From: Ruminococcus sp.
GTDB taxonomy: Bacteria; Bacillota; Clostridia; Oscillospirales; Acutalibacteraceae
Direction of reading: 5' to 3'
Assembly (NCBI GenBank): GCA_017404665.1
Contig: JAFRBX010000070.1
Coordinates: 1-64,000, forward strand
DNA: 64,000 nt
In this document: piece after piece, positions 58,717 to 64,000 of the stretch
Position numbering within the stretch: the first letter of the stretch is position 1
How the letters are laid out: every line of letters begins with the position of its first letter
The notes under the pieces: generated by a model
What the model was told of the DNA's origin: nothing
Databases searched by the model: none
Seen by the model: only the letters and a program-made list of their open reading frames with translations
Translations under genes and position numbers: made by a program

Positions 58717-61700
58717 TTGGACACAGCACCAGACTGACGCGATCACCGCGCGCGGCGGCTCCGTGATCGTGTCTGCGGCTGCGGGCTCCGGCAAGACCGC
58801 TGTGCTGGTCGAGCGCGTGATCCGCTTGATCACTGACAGTGAGAACGGCGTTGACGCCGACCGTTTGCTGGTGGTGACTTATACCCGCAAGGCGGCGGCG
58901 GAGTTGAAAACGCGCCTTAGGGAAGCGCTGAGCGACTGTATCCGTCAAAATCCCTCCGATCCCTTTTTGATCCGTCAGCAGTCGCTGCTCGGCAAAGCGC
59001 ATATCTCGACGGTGGATTCGTTCTGTATGTCGCTGTGCAGGGAGTATTTTTACCTGCTGGATATCGACCGCAATATTCGCATCGGAGACGTGGGCGAGCT
59101 GGGGATCATGCGTTCTGACGCCATGCGCCTGACACTCGATACACTGTATGCTGAAAGGGACCCAAAGTTTTATGCGCTGGTGGAGACCTTCGCGTCGGCA
59201 CGGGATGACAGCCGTCTGGAGGACAATATCGGGCAGCTGTACGATTTTCTGCGATCCCATCCCTTTCCGGAGCGCTGGCTTCGCGAAAAGCTGTCCTACT
59301 ATACCGATTTTAGAGACGTAGGGGATACGGTCTGGGGACGGATTATCGCGGAATACACGCGTGAAGCGGCGGATTATTTACAGCTGCTGTATGAGCGCGC
59401 TGTTGATGCAGTATCGCTCGACGAAAAGCTCCACGAAAAGCTCTTCTCGCTCTTTGAGGGCTATCGCGTTTTTTGCGAGCGTTTACATACTGCGGTAAAG
59501 CAGCAGAGCTGGAACGGGATCCGCGATGTGCTGCTGTCATTTGACGCGGGCAGGCTGTCTACCCCGCGCGGGTATGCAGATCATCCGCTGAAGCTTGCCG
59601 CACAGTCCGCGCGCGATCTCTTCAAGGATACCGTCAAGACCCTGCAAAAGCTCTACGCGCAGGAAGAAACGATGTGCCTGTACGATATCGAACGGCTCAA
59701 GGATTACGCGGAACAGATTTTTCGCGCGGTGACGCTGTTTGAGGAGAATTACGCCATGCTCAAAAAGGAGCGCGCCGTCGCGGATTATGCCGATATCGAG
59801 CACTGGGTGCTCTCGCTGATCCTCGACAGGGATTCCCTGAACCCGACGCCCGTCGCGCGGGAGATCGCCTCCCGCTTTGACTACATCATGGTCGACGAGT
59901 ACCAGGACGCGAACGAGGTGCAGGATACCATCTTCAAGACCATATCCCGCGGGGAAGAAAACCTGTTCGTCGTGGGCGACGTTAAGCAGAGTATCTACGG
60001 TTTCCGTCAGGCAATGCCTGAATTGTTCCTGAAAAGAAAAAACAATGCCGAATTATATGACAGGGAGCATCCGATATACCCCGCAAAAATCATTTTGGAA
60101 AAGAATTTCAGAAGCGCCGGGGCTGTACTGTCGGCGGTGAACTTCTTTTTCTCCAAGCTCATGTCGCCCGCTGTCGGCGATATCGAGTACAACGACGAGG
60201 AAAAACTGGTCGCGGGCGCTGAGTACGCTGAGCAAAGCGAGCCTGCTGTTGAACTGAACATCGTCGACAAGGAAGGCGTCGGCGAGGAGGACGCCGTGAT
60301 CGCTGAAGCGAAATGTATCGCCCGCCGTATCTGCCGACTGGTCGCTGACGGCTATCCCGTCAAGGACGGCGATGCATATCGCCCCGCTGCTTTCAGCGAT
60401 TTTGCGGTATTGATGCGCAATCTGTCGAGCTACGGAGCATTGTACCGCGAGGTGTTCGAGCTGTATGGCGTCAACGCCCGCAGCGAGAGCAGCACGGGCT
60501 TTCTCGGCGCTCACGAGATCATGCTGATGACCAACCTTTTGCGCGTGATCAACAATCCCGCGCTGGATATCGAGCTGTTAAGCGTAGTGATGAGTCCCGT
60601 GTTCGCTTTTGACGAGGACGATCTCGCCCGTATCCGTGTCGGACAGCGAAAAGGTTCATTGTACGCGGCGATCGCGCTGGACGCGGATAAGGGCAATCAA
60701 AAAAGCTCCGGTTTTATCAAAGAGCTCGCCTATTACCGCTCTTTGGCGGCGACCGTGCCGCTGTTTCGGCTGATCACGGTGATCTATGAGCGCTCCTCCT
60801 TTGCGCATATTGTCGCGGCTTCTGACAGCTCTGCCAACGCCGTGAACAATCTGAGGCTGCTGCTCGATTACGCGCGCGCCTTTGAGCAGAATACGCATAG
60901 GGGGCTATCCTCCTTTGTGACCTATCTTGACCGATTGCTGGAGGACGGCTCCGACCTGCCCCCGGCGGCAAATGACAGCGGCGCTGACGGCGGCGTTGAG
61001 CTGATGACCGTCCATGCGTCAAAGGGGCTGGAATTCCCCGTCTGTATCCTCGCCAACACGGCTCGCCGATTCGTTTCCGACGCTTCGAAAGCGGTGTTGC
61101 TCCACTCGCGTTACGGCTACGCGCAAAAGCTCTTTGATCCCGCGCTGTCCGCCAACTTCAACACCATGCCGCGCACGGCGCTTGCGATGGAAAAAAGCCG
61201 CGACGAGATGAGCGAGGAGCTCAGGATCCTGTATGTCGCGATGACGCGCGCAAAGCAGAAGCTGATCATGTTCGCGACGCCTTCGCGTTCCGCCGCTTCT
61301 TATACTACTGGTGTGTCAAAAAAGCTCGCCGGTCAGCGGGAGATCTCTCCGTTTGCGGTTCGTTCGGCAAGCGCGCTGTCCGATTGGCTGACGATGTGCG
61401 CCCTGCTGCATCCCGACGGTGTAAAGCTGCGTGAATTCGCGGGTGTTTCGGTTGATTGTGAAAAGACTGCCGATTTCCGCTTTGCCTGCCGGGTGATCGA
61501 TACGCCGTTTGATACAGATGAAGCGTCAGAGGATCAACCCGATGACGACGCTGTACAGTGTGATCCTGCGGTGATCGAAGAGCTGAAAAAGCATGCCGCT
61601 TTCCGCTATCCGTTTGAAGCGCTCGGCGGTCTGCCCGTAAAGGTTGCGGCCTCGACGCTGGCACATCGGCTGACGGAAGGCTCCTATGACAGGCACCTTG

Positions 61701-62248
61701 ACCGTCCCGCGTTCCTGCAGGGCGAAAGGCTCACCTCCGCCGAGAAGGGTACCGCGCTGCACGCGTTCATGCAGTTCGTCGATTTTGCCGCGGCAAGAGC
61801 GAATATGGATGCGCAGTTGGAGCGATTGCGGGAGGAGGGCTTTCTCACCGAGGCGCAGGCGAACAGCGTGGACCGCGAGCGGGCAAAACGCTTTATCGAG
61901 AGCAAGCTCGTGACGCGCTGTCTGAAAGCAGAGGCGGTGTATAAGGAATACCGCTTTAACGTAAAAATCCCGGCAAAGCTGGTCAATCCCGAAATAGATG
62001 TAAAATTCCGGGAGGAAAGGGTGATCCTGCAGGGCGCGGTGGATCTGGCGTTTGTCGAGGACGGCGCAGTGGTGATCGTCGATTATAAGACCGACCGCGT
62101 CAAAAAGCCGGAAATGCTTAGAGAGCGCTATACTTCACAGTTGATGCTGTATAAGGACGCGATGGAAGAGTGTCTCGGGCTCCCCGTTAAGGAGTGTTTG
62201 ATCTATTCGATCTATCACAGTGCTGAGGTTATCGTGTACCATCAATAA
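58706..62248 (+). CDS. addA: AddA, UvrD-like helicase-nuclease subunit A
   Basis: An 1180-residue motor and nuclease of AddAB. Q-motif WTQHQTDAI (5-13), Walker A AAAGSGKT (24-31), Walker B VDEYQDANEVQ, motif III VGDVKQSIYGFRQA, motif V LMTVHASKGLEFPV, motif VI LYVAMTRAK. The C-terminal RecB-type nuclease has EKGTALHAFMQF and VIVDYKTDRV. Overlaps addB by 11 bases, so the two are made together. Confidence 0.97.
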   Translation: MARNWTQHQTDAITARGGSVIVSAAAGSGKTAVLVERVIRLITDSENGVDADRLLVVTYTRKAAAELKTRLREALSDCIRQNPSDPFLIRQQSLLGKAHISTVDSFCMSLCREYFYLLDIDRNIRIGDVGELGIMRSDAMRLTLDTLYAERDPKFYALVETFASARDDSRLEDNIGQLYDFLRSHPFPERWLREKLSYYTDFRDVGDTVWGRIIAEYTREAADYLQLLYERAVDAVSLDEKLHEKLFSLFEGYRVFCERLHTAVKQQSWNGIRDVLLSFDAGRLSTPRGYADHPLKLAAQSARDLFKDTVKTLQKLYAQEETMCLYDIERLKDYAEQIFRAVTLFEENYAMLKKERAVADYADIEHWVLSLILDRDSLNPTPVAREIASRFDYIMVDEYQDANEVQDTIFKTISRGEENLFVVGDVKQSIYGFRQAMPELFLKRKNNAELYDREHPIYPAKIILEKNFRSAGAVLSAVNFFFSKLMSPAVGDIEYNDEEKLVAGAEYAEQSEPAVELNIVDKEGVGEEDAVIAEAKCIARRICRLVADGYPVKDGDAYRPAAFSDFAVLMRNLSSYGALYREVFELYGVNARSESSTGFLGAHEIMLMTNLLRVINNPALDIELLSVVMSPVFAFDEDDLARIRVGQRKGSLYAAIALDADKGNQKSSGFIKELAYYRSLAATVPLFRLITVIYERSSFAHIVAASDSSANAVNNLRLLLDYARAFEQNTHRGLSSFVTYLDRLLEDGSDLPPAANDSGADGGVELMTVHASKGLEFPVCILANTARRFVSDASKAVLLHSRYGYAQKLFDPALSANFNTMPRTALAMEKSRDEMSEELRILYVAMTRAKQKLIMFATPSRSAASYTTGVSKKLAGQREISPFAVRSASALSDWLTMCALLHPDGVKLREFAGVSVDCEKTADFRFACRVIDTPFDTDEASEDQPDDDAVQCDPAVIEELKKHAAFRYPFEALGGLPVKVAASTLAHRLTEGSYDRHLDRPAFLQGERLTSAEKGTALHAFMQFVDFAAARANMDAQLERLREEGFLTEAQANSVDRERAKRFIESKLVTRCLKAEAVYKEYRFNVKIPAKLVNPEIDVKFREERVILQGAVDLAFVEDGAVVIVDYKTDRVKKPEMLRERYTSQLMLYKDAMEECLGLPVKECLIYSIYHSAEVIVYHQ

Positions 62249-62256
62249 ATGAAATG

Positions 62257-62281
62257 AGGCTCCCTGAAAAGGGAGCCTTTC
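62257..62281. terminator. Terminator between addA and the flavoprotein gene
   Basis: AGGCTCCCT (62257-62265), GAAA loop, AGGGAGCCT (62270-62278), then TTTC. It serves addA and could serve the convergent minus-strand gene. Confidence 0.8.
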
Positions 62282-62285
62282 AATC

Positions 62286-62330
62286 GTCATTGCGAAGTCC
62301 GTGACACGCATATCAGGACTGTGGCAGTCA
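62286..62330. repeat. REP-like palindrome, copy 10
   Basis: GTCATTGCGAAGTCC and GGACTGTGGCAGTCA flank a loop of about 15 bases; less perfect than other copies. Lies four bases before the stop codon of the minus-strand gene. Confidence 0.7.
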
Positions 62331-62334
62331 TTTG

Positions 62335-63918
62335 TTATGTCAATAAGATTTTTTCCGCTACCTTGACGCCGTCGACCGCTGCGGAAACGATGCCGCCGGC
62401 GTAGCCCGCGCCCTCGCCGCAGGGGTAGAGCCCTTTCAGGCTGACGCTCTGCATGCTCTCGCCGCGCGTGATGCGGATGGGGGAGGAGGAGCGGCTTTCC
62501 ACGGCGGTGAGAACGGCGTCGGGGTGGCAAAAGCCGTGAAGTTTTCTGTCGATCAGCGGGATCGCTTCACGCAGGGAATCGGTCACAAACGGCGGTAGGA
62601 TATCCTCCATCCGCGCAAAGTTGGTTCCGGGCAGATAGCTCGGCAGGACCTCGCCCAGTCGGACGGTCTTTTCGCCCCTGAGAAAGTCGCCGACTCTGGC
62701 AATCGGGGCGCGGTAATCGCCGCCTCCGGCGGCAAAGGCTTTTCGTTCCAGCTCCCGCTGCCAGTACATGCCCTTGAGCGCGTGTTCCCCTTGGATGTCG
62801 TCGGGGGTGACGGACACCAGCAGCGCAGCGTTGGAGTTGACCTGATCGCGGGCAAATTCGCTCATGCCGTTGGTGACGACGCTGTTTATTTCGCTCTGCG
62901 CCGCAATGACAACGCCGCCCGGACACATGCAGAAGGTGTAGACCCCGCGTCCGTTTTGCAGGTGAACGTTTTGCTTGTAATAGGCGGCGGGCAGGCGTGT
63001 GTGCGTCGCGCCGTACTGGGAGCGGTCGATGTTCTCCCGCAGGTGCTCGATGCGCACGCCGACGGAAAACGGCTTGGGCTCGGTATGGACGCCCATTTGA
63101 TGGAGCAGTTCGAAGGTGTCGCGCGCGCTGTGACCGATCGCGAGGACGATCTCGCTGCAGTCGATCAGCCGTTTTGTGCCGTTATGCTCGACCTCGGCGG
63201 CGGTGATGACGCCGTCGCATGTGATGATATCGGTCAGCTTGGTATCAAAGTATATGTCCGCGCCGAGAGCGGTAAGATCCTCGCGGATGCTTCTGACCGT
63301 GTCGCGGAGCTTGTCCGTGCCGATATGCGGTTTGGCATTATAGAGTATTTCCTCGGGCGCGCCGTGGGCGGCAAATTCGATCAGCACCTTGCGGGCTCTG
63401 CCGTCTTTGGTGCCGGTGTTGAGCTTGCCGTCCGAAAAGGTTCCCGCGCCGCCCTCGCCGAATTGTACGTTGCATTCGGTGTCGAGTTCGGCGCTTATCC
63501 GCATCCGATCGACGGCCTTCGCGCGTTCTTCGACGCGGGAGCCGCGCTCGATGACGATGGGGCGGATCCCGCTCTGCGCTAAGGTCAGCGCGCAGAACAG
63601 CCCCGCGGGGCCGGTGCCGACGATCAGCGGGCGTTTGTTTATGTTTTTTGGAACCAGCGGGATGTAGCGGTATTCATCGGTGATTGCGGCGTTGTTGCTT
63701 TTCGCCATGTTCAGCGCCGCCTGTTCGCTGACGCTGAGCCATACGTCGACACTCGTGATGTAGCGGATATCGTCCTTGTGCCGCGCGTCGATCGAACGGC
63801 GGAAAAGGGATGCTTTGGTAATCGCTTCAGATGATATGCGCAGCTCTTTCGCACAGGCGCGGAGGATATCGTTGTCGGTGTAGTCGAGCGGGAGCTTGAT
63901 GTTGTTGATGCGTATCAT
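62335..63918 (-). CDS. FAD-dependent oxidoreductase (COG2509-like)
   Basis: A 527-residue flavoprotein. Residues 1-85 form an N-terminal domain with INNIKLPLDYTDNDILRACAKEL. The FAD motif is VGTGPAGLFCALTLAQSG (about 99-116), then ERGSRVEERAKAVDRM and QFGEGGAGTFSDGKLNTGTK, typical of this uncharacterised group. CPGGVVIAAQS and PCGEGAGYAGGIVSAAVDGVKVAE follow near the C-terminus. The ATG at 63918 is used, with GGGGGAC upstream; an in-frame start 18 bases earlier is rejected. The start overlaps the previous minus-strand gene (ATGA). Confidence 0.9.
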   Translation of the reverse strand: MIRINNIKLPLDYTDNDILRACAKELRISSEAITKASLFRRSIDARHKDDIRYITSVDVWLSVSEQAALNMAKSNNAAITDEYRYIPLVPKNINKRPLIVGTGPAGLFCALTLAQSGIRPIVIERGSRVEERAKAVDRMRISAELDTECNVQFGEGGAGTFSDGKLNTGTKDGRARKVLIEFAAHGAPEEILYNAKPHIGTDKLRDTVRSIREDLTALGADIYFDTKLTDIITCDGVITAAEVEHNGTKRLIDCSEIVLAIGHSARDTFELLHQMGVHTEPKPFSVGVRIEHLRENIDRSQYGATHTRLPAAYYKQNVHLQNGRGVYTFCMCPGGVVIAAQSEINSVVTNGMSEFARDQVNSNAALLVSVTPDDIQGEHALKGMYWQRELERKAFAAGGGDYRAPIARVGDFLRGEKTVRLGEVLPSYLPGTNFARMEDILPPFVTDSLREAIPLIDRKLHGFCHPDAVLTAVESRSSSPIRITRGESMQSVSLKGLYPCGEGAGYAGGIVSAAVDGVKVAEKILLT

Positions 63919-64000
63919 AGGTTGTCCCCCGCGCACAGCCCGCTCGCAAAGGCAAATTGCAGATTGTAGCCGCCGCAGTCGCCGTCGACGTCCAGCGCTT
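63915..64000 (-). CDS. HI0933/BaiN-like flavoprotein, C-terminal fragment
   Basis: Only the last 28 codons are inside the window. They read ALDVDGDCGGYNLQFAFASG and then LCAGDNL. The DVDGDCGGYNLQ(F/W) box is the C-terminal signature of HI0933-type flavoproteins, which is strong support despite the short length. The stop overlaps the ATG of the downstream FAD protein, so the two are co-transcribed. Confidence 0.85.
   Translation of the reverse strand, partial: ALDVDGDCGGYNLQFAFASGLCAGDNL

Noticed and set aside
57682..58833. 383-codon minus-strand frame opposite addB
   Set aside because: It spans the addB-addA junction. The sense genes are unambiguous.

Overview
This window is one stretch of a low-to-mid GC, spore-forming, Gram-positive chromosome, most likely a gut Clostridia of the Ruminococcaceae/Oscillospiraceae type. 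The evidence is the ctsR-mcsA-mcsB-clpC stress operon, spoIIR and a CotF-like coat protein, addB-addA, a class B sortase with a wall-anchored substrate, strong AGGAGG ribosome binding sites and sigma-A promoters of the TTGACA-17-TATAAT type. No rRNA, tRNA, CRISPR array, phage or transposase gene was seen.

Region 1 (1-11,900) is a cell-surface locus. It holds the 3' end of a repeat-built surface protein, a class B sortase, two SipW-type signal peptidases with long acidic cytosolic tails, three small TasA/camelysin-like secreted proteins, and a 1046-residue protein that joins a TasA-like N-terminus to six repeat domains, proline stalks and a TPQTG wall-sorting signal. Together they look like a self-contained system for making a surface fibre and anchoring it to peptidoglycan.

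Region 2 (11,957-15,653) holds, on the minus strand, an EF-G/TetM-like GTPase fused to a YacP/Rae1-type NYN nuclease domain and, on the plus strand, a lipoprotein hydrolase.

Region 3 (16,100-29,040) looks like a single operon of about 12.7 kb. In order it encodes a heterodimeric ABC exporter, a HemN-like radical SAM enzyme, a tandem-duplicated methyltransferase, a membrane-bound degenerate PP2C-like protein, an FtsX-type permease with its ATPase, and an FHA-domain protein. Known families are present, but I do not recognise the combination.

Region 4 (29,100-39,500) is uptake and metabolism: a branched-chain-amino-acid-type ABC importer (binding protein, LivG, F, H, M), GAPDH, a polar-amino-acid ABC importer, an NAD-dependent epimerase and a GNAT acetyltransferase. 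Region 5 (39,550-45,400) is the CtsR regulon with a readable CtsR operator, followed by two small coat-type genes. Region 6 (45,400-52,000) holds a lipoprotein, gpsA, a DUF1292 protein, a sugar transferase, a polysaccharide polymerase/ligase-like protein and a LURP-one-like protein. Region 7 (52,080-64,000) holds an Lrp-type regulator with an aminotransferase, ispE, spoIIR, addB-addA and two flavoproteins, the second of which runs off the window.

The intergenic DNA is unusually rich in dispersed repeats. About ten copies of a REP-like palindrome lie between genes, with two copies of a MITE-like palindromic element of about 220 bp, one nested repeat-in-repeat, and a GTGATCAGTGGTC-type family. 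Coordinates and motifs were read by eye. Family assignments rest on recognised motifs, not on database searches.
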